Positions 7,309 through 12,858 of a stretch of DNA of 13,189 nt are shown in pieces. The position numbers and the translations under genes are program-made. The stretch comes from Planctomycetota bacterium (GTDB lineage Bacteria; Planctomycetota; B129-G9): contig JAUWEX010000005.1 of NCBI GenBank assembly GCA_030607235.1, positions 1-13,189 of the forward strand, in the 5' to 3' direction. Position 1 is the first letter of the stretch. Every line of letters begins with the position of its first letter. The notes beneath the pieces are model-generated. The model worked only from the letters and a program-made list of their open reading frames with translations. It made no database searches and was not told the origin of the DNA.

Positions 7309-7644
7309 TTACTCGACCAGCTCAACGCGAATTGCAATATAATTAGCGTTAAAGATTACAGAGAATTTTCCGAAAGCCCTTTTATATATCAAAATCTTTG
7401 CAACCGTTCGGCTATAGTGAGCCTCGGCTTCCTCTGGAGTCGCTCCCATTTTAGGCGCACACCAATCAATTGAGGCTGTTGCAGCGGGCTTGCCCAGATA
7501 TTCCTTAACCCAATCGTAATCTTTGCCGAGAACGGATTGCCTTATTTCGTCAACACTACTATGATGATCTTGACTGGCACAACCGGCAAAAGCAAGAAAA
7601 AGTGGGATCAAACAAAATGGAATTGCTATAAGCCTGCGATTCAT
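7309..7644 (-). CDS. Small predicted lipoprotein
   Basis: This 111-residue protein has a classic type II signal peptide: basic MNRR, a hydrophobic stretch to residue 20, and lipobox AFAG-C22. The mature part (about 90 residues) contains DYDWVKEYLGKPAATASIDW. That resembles the 'short helix then L-G-x-P' pattern of BamE/SmpA-like lipoproteins, but similarity is too slight to assign a family. The C-terminal end KFSVIFNANYIAIRVELVE looks like beta strands. A strong GGAGG lies six bases before the ATG. It follows the short TPR lipoprotein gene by 60 bases on the same strand and may share its transcript. Base composition is more AT-rich than the upstream TPR genes. Probable location is the periplasmic side of the outer or inner membrane; function unknown. 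Confidence 0.7.
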   Translation of the reverse strand: MNRRLIAIPFCLIPLFLAFAGCASQDHHSSVDEIRQSVLGKDYDWVKEYLGKPAATASIDWCAPKMGATPEEAEAHYSRTVAKILIYKRAFGKFSVIFNANYIAIRVELVE

Positions 7645-7704
7645 AATCTACCTCCGTTAGCCCAACATCCAAATTTCCGAAAGTCATAGCCACACCACCG
7701 GCGG

Positions 7705-8133
7705 CTATTCTTGCTCTTTTTCCGGTTGTGCGATTTTTGCTTTTGCGGTCTCTATGCGCTTGTCCTGGGAAGCGGCGCACTTGAGGAAGCCGCAGTAGGC
7801 TTCCAGCGCGAAGTCGGTCTCGCCGACGGCCTCGCATGAAAGGGCCTTGGCGTACCACGCATCGGCATATTCCGGATCAACGCCCAGAGCGTGCTCGAAT
7901 TCGATGATGGCGTGGTAGTGGTCGCCTTTTTGCGCATATTCGCGGCCGCGTTCGTAGTATGCCTCGGAGAAGCCCTGGTTGAGTCCTGGCTCTTCGTCTC
8001 GGTCGATATCGAATAGGCCTTCACCGGTGGGCTGGCTTTCCGGTATGTTGAGTTTGGCTGAGTATTGCGGGTTTGTGCCGCAGCCGCAGGCTATGACGCC
8101 CAGCGCGATTAAAATCGCTATCGTCCTGCTCAT
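7705..8133 (-). CDS. Short TPR-containing lipoprotein
   Basis: Starting at the ATG at 8131-8133 (AGGAG seven bases upstream), the product is 142 residues. An upstream in-frame TTG is possible but lacks that spacing. The signal peptide MSRTIAILIALGVIACGC ends in a lipobox-like VIAC or ACGC, so lipidation is at one of two adjacent cysteines. After a Pro/Glu-rich linker come about two TPR-like helical hairpins (SEAYYERGREYAQKGDHYHA, then YADAWYAKALSCEAVGETDF). A charged C-terminal tail ends EKEQE. TPR domains bind protein partners; the partner is unknown. It lies 22 bases after the larger TPR lipoprotein gene and resembles a shortened relative, so the two may be related by duplication and act together in the envelope. 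Confidence 0.72.
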   Translation of the reverse strand: MSRTIAILIALGVIACGCGTNPQYSAKLNIPESQPTGEGLFDIDRDEEPGLNQGFSEAYYERGREYAQKGDHYHAIIEFEHALGVDPEYADAWYAKALSCEAVGETDFALEAYCGFLKCAASQDKRIETAKAKIAQPEKEQE

Positions 8134-8155
8134 TTCGCATCTCCTCAAAAAAGAT

Positions 8156-9106
8156 CTATCGCAATTCGAGAAGTTTCGCGCGGCATTTTTCTATTTCGAT
8201 GCCGAATTTTACGGGGTCGGCTTTGTCGACGAACTTGTTGTAGCATTCTTTGGCTTCGTCGAACTCCTGTATCGATTCGTGCAGTTCGGCCATGCCAATA
8301 TAGGCCATGACGAAAGCGGAGTCGGCTTTAAGAGCCTTTTTGAAGTCGGCCATCGCCCCGCCTAAATCCCCGTACGCCAGTTTGCTGCGTCCGCGGTTGT
8401 AGTGGGCCTCGGCGAATTCGGGGTCGAGCAGCAACGCCCTGCTGAAGCAGTATTCCGCGGCGTTGTAGTTTCCCTTGCCGGCGTATGCGCGGCCGCAAAC
8501 GTTGTAAGCGATTGCGCTACCCTTGTCGAGATCGATGGCTTTCCGGCCGTCGGCGATCGCGGCGTCGAATTTGCCGAGAAGGATTTCGGCCCTTGCACGC
8601 CGGTAGTAGGTCGGCGCGAAGTCGGGTTTGATCTCGATAGCCGCGTCGTAGTCGGCGATGGCCTTGGCGGGCTGGTTTTTGCACATGTAGACGTTTCCGC
8701 GACCGTAGAACGACTCCCACGACTCGGGCCTAATCTGAATAGTGTAAGAGTAGTCCTGCAGCGCGAAATCGTAGGAATTGCGCTGCATGTAAGATTCGGC
8801 GCGCATGTGGTAGGCCACCGCGTACTGCGGGTCGGCGTTGATCGCACATCCGAAGTCGGCTATCGCTTCGAGATACATGCCTTTGCGGTAATAAGCGGTG
8901 CCACGCTCGAAAAGAGCGCAGGTGTTGTAGGGATTGTCGTTGATGATTTCGGTGCTGCGTTCGATGATCTTGTTGTCGGCGTCGCGTTCGTTAAGGACTC
9001 CGCCGATTTCGTTGTAATGTCGGGCGGTCCAGTCGGTAACACCGCAACCGGACAAAACCGTGACGGGAAATGCCAGCGCCAACGCGAATATGATGATAAT
9101 TCTCAT
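8156..9106 (-). CDS. Seven-repeat TPR lipoprotein
   Basis: From the ATG at 9104-9106 (GGGGGG five to ten bases upstream) the product is 316 residues. The signal peptide has a hydrophobic core IIIIFALALAFPVTV and lipobox LSG-C21. After a spacer of about 40 residues, seven consecutive 34-residue TPR units fill roughly 61-298. The beginnings NTCALFERGTAYYRKG, YAVAYHMRAESYMQRN, SWESFYGRGNVYMCKN, FAPTYYRRARAEILLG, SAIAYNVCGRAYAGKG, FAEAHYNRGRSKLAYG and FVMAYIGMAELHESIQ mark them. Such a solenoid would be a lipid-anchored scaffold on the periplasmic side. No enzyme domain is present and the partner is unknown. It is the first gene of a three-lipoprotein set on the minus strand, downstream of a probable sigma-70-like promoter. 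The open frame could begin five codons earlier at a TTG, but the ATG is better placed. Confidence 0.8.
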   Translation of the reverse strand: MRIIIIFALALAFPVTVLSGCGVTDWTARHYNEIGGVLNERDADNKIIERSTEIINDNPYNTCALFERGTAYYRKGMYLEAIADFGCAINADPQYAVAYHMRAESYMQRNSYDFALQDYSYTIQIRPESWESFYGRGNVYMCKNQPAKAIADYDAAIEIKPDFAPTYYRRARAEILLGKFDAAIADGRKAIDLDKGSAIAYNVCGRAYAGKGNYNAAEYCFSRALLLDPEFAEAHYNRGRSKLAYGDLGGAMADFKKALKADSAFVMAYIGMAELHESIQEFDEAKECYNKFVDKADPVKFGIEIEKCRAKLLELR

Positions 9107-9151
9107 TTCAACCCCCCGCAAGAAAGAAAATTTATTGGTTAATTTTCATCT

Positions 9152-9180
9152 ATGCTATATCTTTAGATTCGGTGTGGCAA
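9152..9180 (-). promoter_or_regulatory. Probable promoter of the lipoprotein gene set
   Basis: On the minus strand, TTGCCA (9180-9175, five of six matches to TTGACA) and TAGCAT (9157-9152, four of six to TATAAT) are separated by exactly 17 bases. They lie about 45 bases before the ATG of the large TPR lipoprotein, in an AT-rich spacer. This would drive the three lipoprotein genes. Confidence 0.45.
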
Positions 9181-9230
9181 GTAAAATTAGTTGGTTTTAA
9201 CAACGTCGAGCATCCCCTGTTGCCCCACGG

Positions 9231-9338
9231 TCAGTGTTCCCATTTCAGCAATTTTGCCAATAACGCGAAAAGACTCCTAAACGCTCCGGCGACCGTTCCG
9301 AGAATATCGATCTTGTCTCTGGATTTACTTTCCTTCAT
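9231..9338 (-). CDS. 35-residue amphipathic peptide translationally coupled to the CPBP protease
   Basis: This gene is too short for routine calling. Its ATG (9336-9338) overlaps the TGA of the CPBP protease as ATGA, and GAGG stands six bases upstream inside the protease's last codons, a typical coupled start. The peptide opens with a charged stretch (MKESKSRDKIDILG). It continues with a predicted amphipathic helix of about 18 residues (residues 16-33, with GAFRSLFALLAKLLKW) and ends EH. Lysines and arginines fall among leucines, phenylalanines and one tryptophan, as in membrane-active or membrane-surface peptides. I recognise no family. Possible roles are substrate, regulator or membrane anchor of the protease, or a leaderless bacteriocin-like peptide whose self-immunity involves the CPBP protein. 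These roles are inferred from arrangement and composition only. Confidence 0.6.
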   Translation of the reverse strand: MKESKSRDKIDILGTVAGAFRSLFALLAKLLKWEH

Positions 9339-10291
9339 TGAACACCTCTTGCCAAAAGCAACAGCGCAATCTGGGATGCGTTAAAGGTTGCGTGAAAGCC
9401 GATAGAAGCCCACAGCGAATCCGTTTTTTCGTAGATATAGCCCAGTATAATCCCCATGACGAATATAGGAGGCATGACCGTAACCGAATCGTGAACCGCG
9501 GCGAACACCCCGGCAGACACCAGTATCGCGGCGAACCTGCCGATGTCGCGCTTTAGGCCCTGCATAAACAGACCGCGAAAGAGCGTCTCCTCCCATACCG
9601 CCGCACCCACTATCGCGGAAAAACAGCCCAGCGCCAGGTAAATCGCATTGGTTTCGGTTCTAATGCCCGTAACCGGCATTTGCTCCTGCGGCGCGACGCC
9701 GAAAAGCGAAAAAACCAGTATGCTGACATTAACAACGAACAACATCAGAGGTATCGTCAGCAACGCCAGCCCAAACCCACGCGCAAGATTGGCCGCGATG
9801 CCTTTCGAGCAAAAACCAAGCCCCCTGACGCCGCTTCTGCCGTCTTGACCGTGTCTTTTCGAGTAATAACCCAGCAACAAGACAAGAGCACCGGCGATGG
9901 AGATCGGCATTACCACGGCGGAAACGCGATGCAACATCATTTCTCCGTCATCAATGCCCAACAATGAAATCACGAACTTCGCCAGCATCATCGGGACAAG
10001 GACATACACAAGCCCGAACATCAGCAGCGCGACTAACAGGCCCTCGCCCGCGCCCCACGGACGAGCCCCGGCCAATTTGCCGCGCGGCAGGATGAAGCGC
10101 AGCGAAACCAGCGCCAGCCCCACAACCGCGGCCAGAGCGATAAGATACAAAACGAGGTAAGACGGGTTTTCCGACACCGCGCGCCAGAGCGATTCGAGCG
10201 AAAAATCTTTTTCCTCGAAGAAAAACCAATGCAACGCCTCGCCTGCGGACGGCAGTTCGCATAAGAAATTATTTGTAAAATTTACGTGCAA
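9335..10291 (-). CDS. CPBP-family intramembrane metalloprotease
   Basis: This is a strongly hydrophobic polytopic membrane protein (about 318 residues, some eight membrane segments) of the CPBP/Abi family, relatives of Rce1 CAAX proteases. Numbered from the chosen start, motif 1 is EETLFR (E234-E235, R239), motif 2 is F263-x3-H267 (FAAVHDS) and motif 3 is H300-x3-N304 (GFHATFN). These are the expected active-site residues and all are present. Bacterial members are linked to bacteriocin self-immunity, signal-peptide processing or unknown proteolysis. The frame opens at a GTG at 10342 inside a repeat. The TTG at 10289-10291 has a perfect GGAGG eight bases upstream, and I prefer it. The 3' end overlaps the start of a 35-residue peptide gene, so the two are probably one functional unit. 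Confidence 0.82.
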   Translation of the reverse strand: MHVNFTNNFLCELPSAGEALHWFFFEEKDFSLESLWRAVSENPSYLVLYLIALAAVVGLALVSLRFILPRGKLAGARPWGAGEGLLVALLMFGLVYVLVPMMLAKFVISLLGIDDGEMMLHRVSAVVMPISIAGALVLLLGYYSKRHGQDGRSGVRGLGFCSKGIAANLARGFGLALLTIPLMLFVVNVSILVFSLFGVAPQEQMPVTGIRTETNAIYLALGCFSAIVGAAVWEETLFRGLFMQGLKRDIGRFAAILVSAGVFAAVHDSVTVMPPIFVMGIILGYIYEKTDSLWASIGFHATFNASQIALLLLARGVQ

Positions 10292-10327
10292 AAAACACGA
10301 CCTCCAGCGGGGACGCCCCGCAGCAAA

Positions 10328-10455
10328 TAGGAAAGCAACCACTCACTCCAATACGCGCCTCCTGTTGGCTTCGCCAAAAGCAGAGGCTGCCATCCACTGG
10401 CAAAACTTGTAAGTCTGCTGTGTTCTTAACGCTCTTTCCGCACACGCGGGCACGC
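10328..10455 (+). repeat. Dispersed repeat, copy B (forward)
   Basis: This is the third copy of the element seen at 205-337 and 1498-1640. It has AGCAACCACTC near 10334, a hairpin, the core CCACTGGCAAAACTTGTAAG (10394-10413), TCTGCTGTGTTC, then ACGCTCTTTCC. The inner stem CTGTTGGC/GCCAAAAG has one mismatch and a TTC loop. CAG/CTG and GCCT/AGGC segments can extend an alternative, longer pairing (10357-10387). It lies between the divergent CPBP and DUF116 genes and contains the alternative upstream GTG of the former. Confidence 0.65.
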
Positions 10456-10498
10456 GCCGATGATACCCGACCGCACGGCCCGATGCAAGTTTTGCGGG

Positions 10499-10527
10499 CA
10501 GGCTGTCCGTCTGAGGCGGACTGCCTG
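10499..10527 (+). repeat. Near-perfect inverted repeat upstream of the DUF116 promoter
   Basis: CAGGCTGTCCG and CGGACTGCCTG are inverted complements with one mismatch around a seven-base loop (TCTGAGG). The 3' arm ends 13 bases before the -35 box of the DUF116 promoter. It could be an operator, a REP-like element or a transcript end. There is no T-tract, so an intrinsic terminator is unlikely. Confidence 0.55.
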
Positions 10528-10540
10528 GATGCGCTATGGA

Positions 10541-10569
10541 TTGCGCCGCAAGCGCCGAGCGGTTATAAT
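10541..10569 (+). promoter_or_regulatory. Sigma-70-like promoter giving a near-leaderless DUF116 transcript
   Basis: TTGCGC (10541-10546), an exact 17-base spacer and a perfect TATAAT (10564-10569) form the best promoter match in the window. The ATG at 10578 begins nine bases after the -10 box, so transcription should start at or within one or two bases of the start codon. No Shine-Dalgarno sequence precedes the ATG, which agrees with leaderless translation. Confidence 0.65.
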
Positions 10570-10577
10570 CGCCGCAA

Positions 10578-11255
10578 ATGCACACAAACATCGAAATAAT
10601 ACTGATGATGTCGTTTTTCGGCTGGGCGGGACTGGTCGCGCTGATCGTGATCGGCGCGGCGGTCGCGATTTTCCTCCTCGCCCTGCTCGCGGCGCTGACG
10701 GCGGGCGGCAAGCGGCGCATCATCATGCCGCGCACTACCTTGCTCCTGCTGGAATTTTTTTTCGCTCCGCTCAAGCGGCTTTTGCCCTTGCTCGACGGCG
10801 AAGAATACGCCGCGGAGAGGCTTGGGGTACGCCTGTACAACATGCTGGGTGAAAAACGCTTCGCCGAAATTCCGCTCGTCGAGCGCATAGTGTTCGTGCC
10901 GCAATGCCTTCGCAACGAAAAGTGCCCCGCACCTATCTCATCGCAGGAAGGCTTCGAGTGTCAAGACTGCGGCCTGTGTATCATCGCAAAAATACGCAAA
11001 ATCGCCCCCGGCGTGAAAGTCTGCATCAGCCCCGGCGGCAGTTTCGCCCTGCGCCTGCTCAAACAGCATCGCCCCAAAGCGGTGCTGGGCGTGGCGTGCC
11101 CGCCGGACCTGTTCGAGGGCCTGCAATCGGCCTTTCGCGGCGGCATACCCGCGCAGGGTGTGGAACTGACGCGCTTTGGCTGCGTCAATACCGACGTGCC
11201 TCTGGAGGGGGTTCGCGAGAAACTGCTGGCGGGCACCGAGGAGGCACAGTCGTGA
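10578..11255 (+). CDS. DUF116 protein, first of two paralogues
   Basis: The 225-residue protein has one N-terminal membrane segment (about residues 12-40) and a cytoplasmic-type region. The Cys-rich DUF116 core then runs from about 105 to 210: VPQCLRNEKCPAP (C110, C116), the cluster CQDCGLC (C128, C131, C134), SPGGSFALRLLK, RPKAVLGVACPPDL (C174) and RFGCVNTDV (C202). The cysteine spacing suggests a bound metal or iron-sulfur cluster. DUF116 has no established biochemical role that I know of. The ATG is placed by the promoter, which makes the mRNA almost leaderless; a later MM pair at residues 10-11 also lacks a ribosome site. The stop overlaps the start of the second DUF116 gene (GTGA), implying coupled translation and perhaps a heteromeric pair. 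Confidence 0.85.
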   Translation: MHTNIEIILMMSFFGWAGLVALIVIGAAVAIFLLALLAALTAGGKRRIIMPRTTLLLLEFFFAPLKRLLPLLDGEEYAAERLGVRLYNMLGEKRFAEIPLVERIVFVPQCLRNEKCPAPISSQEGFECQDCGLCIIAKIRKIAPGVKVCISPGGSFALRLLKQHRPKAVLGVACPPDLFEGLQSAFRGGIPAQGVELTRFGCVNTDVPLEGVREKLLAGTEEAQS

Positions 11256-11890
11256 GCGATCTCCTGGAAACAATCGGCGTAATCGCCGTCTGCGCGCTTG
11301 GGCTTGCGGTTGCTGCGATTGCGGCAGGCGTGGTTTTTCTGAACGCGCAGCGCCGGAGAAAAAAAATCGTTTCCCCGCGCCTGACGATGCTGCTGATAGG
11401 CCTGCTGTATCAGCCCGCGCGCGCCGTACTCAAGCGGCTGGGGCGGACGCCTCGCGGAATCGAGTTGGCGGGAATCGATCTGCTAAATCTGTACGCGGAA
11501 CGGGACTTCCGCGCGGTTGCGCCGCAGGAGCGAATACTGATGCTGCCGCATTGCCTGCGGCATCTGGAGTGCCCGGCGAAGACGACCTTTTCCGGCGGGA
11601 TTGGCTGTGTACTTTGCGGCAAATGCTCGATAGCGGAAATGGAGAAATTGTGCCGCGAAAAAGACGTGCGCTGCCATATCGCGATGGGGTCGCAGTTCGT
11701 CCGGCGAATTCTGCGCGAAAAAAGGCCCGGCGCGATGCTGGGCGTGGCGTGCGCCAACGACCTCTTCCGCCTAATGTACGAGGTCAACCGCAACGGCCTG
11801 CCGATGGTCGGGGTGCTGCTGTCGAAAGACGGCTGCATAATGACCGATGTTGACTGGACGGAAATATCGGACAGAATTTTCGCAACCTGA
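11252..11890 (+). CDS. DUF116 protein, second of two paralogues
   Basis: The start is GTG at 11252-11254, overlapping the previous stop by four bases, with a perfect GAGGAGG seven bases upstream. The 212-residue product shares the plan of its neighbour: an N-terminal membrane helix (about 8-30), a basic segment, then LPHCLRHLECPA (C101, C107), CVLCGKC (C119, C122, C125), a GSQFVRRILREKRPG block, LGVACANDLF (C167) and KDGCIMTDV (C195). Differences from the first copy are notable. PGGSF becomes MGSQF, the ACPPDL proline pair becomes ACANDL, and two extra cysteines (C134, C141) follow the cluster. The core cysteines are all kept, so this is a diverged but probably functional paralogue, not a decaying duplicate. 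Membrane-anchored redox or metal-related activity is inference. Confidence 0.85.
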   Translation: MSDLLETIGVIAVCALGLAVAAIAAGVVFLNAQRRRKKIVSPRLTMLLIGLLYQPARAVLKRLGRTPRGIELAGIDLLNLYAERDFRAVAPQERILMLPHCLRHLECPAKTTFSGGIGCVLCGKCSIAEMEKLCREKDVRCHIAMGSQFVRRILREKRPGAMLGVACANDLFRLMYEVNRNGLPMVGVLLSKDGCIMTDVDWTEISDRIFAT

Positions 11891-11999
11891 CAACCTCTTC
11901 TCCAGCGGCCGTGAAAAAGACGAGGATAAGGACGAAGACAACAAAGATCAAGACGACGACGATGACGACGATGATGACAGCAAAGACAACGACGATTGA
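11847..11999 (+). other. Asp-rich low-complexity stretch / possible 50-codon overlapping ORF
   Basis: In the +1 frame relative to the second DUF116 gene an ATG at 11847 opens 50 codons to a TGA at 11997-11999. The second half is almost entirely Asp, Glu, Lys and Asn, with nine consecutive Asp codons encoded by GAC/GAT from about 11952. No ribosome site precedes the ATG. The tract at about 11921-11998 is a GAN-type microsatellite at DNA level, which can look open in several frames. It may be a noncoding repeat, a small acidic protein, or an acidic tail reached by a frameshift at the end of the DUF116 gene. Confidence 0.25.
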
Positions 12000-12025
12000 C
12001 ACACAAATTATCAATGGTATGACTT

Positions 12026-12207
12026 AGAGCCCCTAACAAAACGAGTTTTCTGCTGCGACCGGTTGCAAAGAGTGTCCGCAGCGTTCTCGGGGCCAAATGT
12101 CCTCAACAACCCGCAAAAGGGGTTGCCTCCGGGTATTTGACCCCTGCGGCCTTGCTGACACTCTTTTCGCTCGGTCTCGTTACGAAAATCATTTTTTTAG
12201 GGACTCT
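12026..12207. repeat. 182-base imperfect palindromic element
   Basis: The two halves are inverted, diverged copies of each other. From the outside in, AGAGCCCCTAACAAAA pairs with the complement AGAGTCCCTAAAAAAA, a GATTTTC/GAGTTTTC block follows, then AAAGAGTGTCCGCA against AAAGAGTGTCAGCA. After that, GGGGCCAAAT matches GGGGTCAAAT and CAACAACCC matches GGCAACCCC, around an AAAA-containing centre near 12115-12118. Arms are about 90 bases and colinear with few gaps. It fills the spacer between the convergent DUF116 and rnpA-yidD units, with TTA beside the left end and TAA beside the right. It could be a miniature transposable element, a very long hairpin RNA, or a bidirectional terminator. Confidence 0.6.
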
Positions 12208-12248
12208 TAATTGTCAGACTAATGAAATGAAACGCACGAAAACAAACA

Positions 12249-12497
12249 TCAATCGTCGGTGGATTTGGGTTGCGGGTCGCGGATGACGGGGTCGTAACCG
12301 CTGCCGCCAAAGGGATTGCACCGCAGTATCCGCCACACGCCTTTCGCGCAGCCTTTCAACAGACCACAGGTGCGGACCGCTTCGATGAAGTATTCCGAAC
12401 ACGTCGGGCGGAACCTGCAATGCCCGCCCAGCAACGGCGAGAGAACCCACCGGTAGATTTTGATCAGGCTAATGAGCGCTTTGGCCGGGATTGACAC
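12249..12497 (-). CDS. yidD: YidD, membrane protein insertion efficiency factor
   Basis: The 82-residue product is standard YidD length. It has the N-terminal hydrophobic amphipathic segment (ALISLIKIYRWVLSPLLG), the family block CRFRPTCSEYFIEAVRTCG (residues 27-45) and the C-terminal RCNPFGGSGYDPV (59-71). YidD assists insertion of inner-membrane proteins through YidC. The start is GTG at 12495-12497 with GGAGG about ten bases upstream. It overlaps the end of rnpA by 29 bases in another frame, a usual arrangement for this pair. What is unusual is that yidC does not follow; the next DNA downstream is a palindromic spacer and then convergent genes. Confidence 0.93.
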   Translation of the reverse strand: MSIPAKALISLIKIYRWVLSPLLGGHCRFRPTCSEYFIEAVRTCGLLKGCAKGVWRILRCNPFGGSGYDPVIRDPQPKSTDD

Positions 12498-12846
12498 GTT
12501 GTGCGGCCCTCCGTGCGAGTGTTATCAGGCTTCTCTGCGCCGCCTCCAGCGTCATCGCGTCGACACCGATGCGCGGCATCATCATGTAATCCAACGCCGT
12601 CGGCAGGTCGTGTTTGGAGAGGCGAAAGGCCTCGCGCATGAGCCGCTTAAGGCGGTTGCGGCGCGGCGCGCCGCCCCATTTCTTCGACGCGCCCACGCAC
12701 ACGCGGCTGTGGGACAGGCCGTTTGGCACAACGATAACGGTCAGCACATCGTCCGTTGCGCTTTTGCCGTGGGCGAAGATTTTGTCGATATCGACCTCGC
12801 TTCGCACGCGCTGTTGCCTGCCGAGCGTGAATTTTTCGCGCGTCAT
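12469..12846 (-). CDS. rnpA: Ribonuclease P protein component
   Basis: The 125-residue basic protein matches RnpA, which binds the RNase P RNA and helps it cut tRNA 5' leaders. The conserved RNR box lies at residues 62-73 (RRNRLKRLMREAFR), preceded by the strand VCVGASKKWGGAP in place of the common 'KKxGNAVxRN'. The N-terminal part has RVRSEVDIDKIFAHGK, the usual 'xxF..V...G' substrate-groove segment. The ATG has GAAGG four bases upstream and lies 12 bases after the previous gene. The usual upstream partner rpmH is absent; a HlyD-like gene takes its place. Confidence 0.92.
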   Translation of the reverse strand: MTREKFTLGRQQRVRSEVDIDKIFAHGKSATDDVLTVIVVPNGLSHSRVCVGASKKWGGAPRRNRLKRLMREAFRLSKHDLPTALDYMMMPRIGVDAMTLEAAQRSLITLARRAAQRVNPGQSAH

Positions 12847-12858
12847 GCTGCCTTCACA

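Noticed and set aside
8402..9142. A 246-codon plus-strand ORF
   Set aside because: It is antisense to the seven TPR repeats, which explain its repetitive look.
9122..9230. A terminator for the CPBP-peptide unit
   Set aside because: Only short, weak inverted matches without a T-tract were found after the peptide stop.
10292..10342. Longer N-terminus of the CPBP protease from GTG 10342
   Set aside because: That start lies within repeat copy B without a ribosome site, whereas the TTG at 10289-10291 has GGAGG eight bases upstream.
11784..12014. Minus-strand ORF encoding a very hydrophobic Val/Ile/Phe-rich peptide
   Set aside because: The hydrophobic run is simply the complement of the GAC/GAT-rich tract. 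It starts at a TTG and continues antisense into DUF116.
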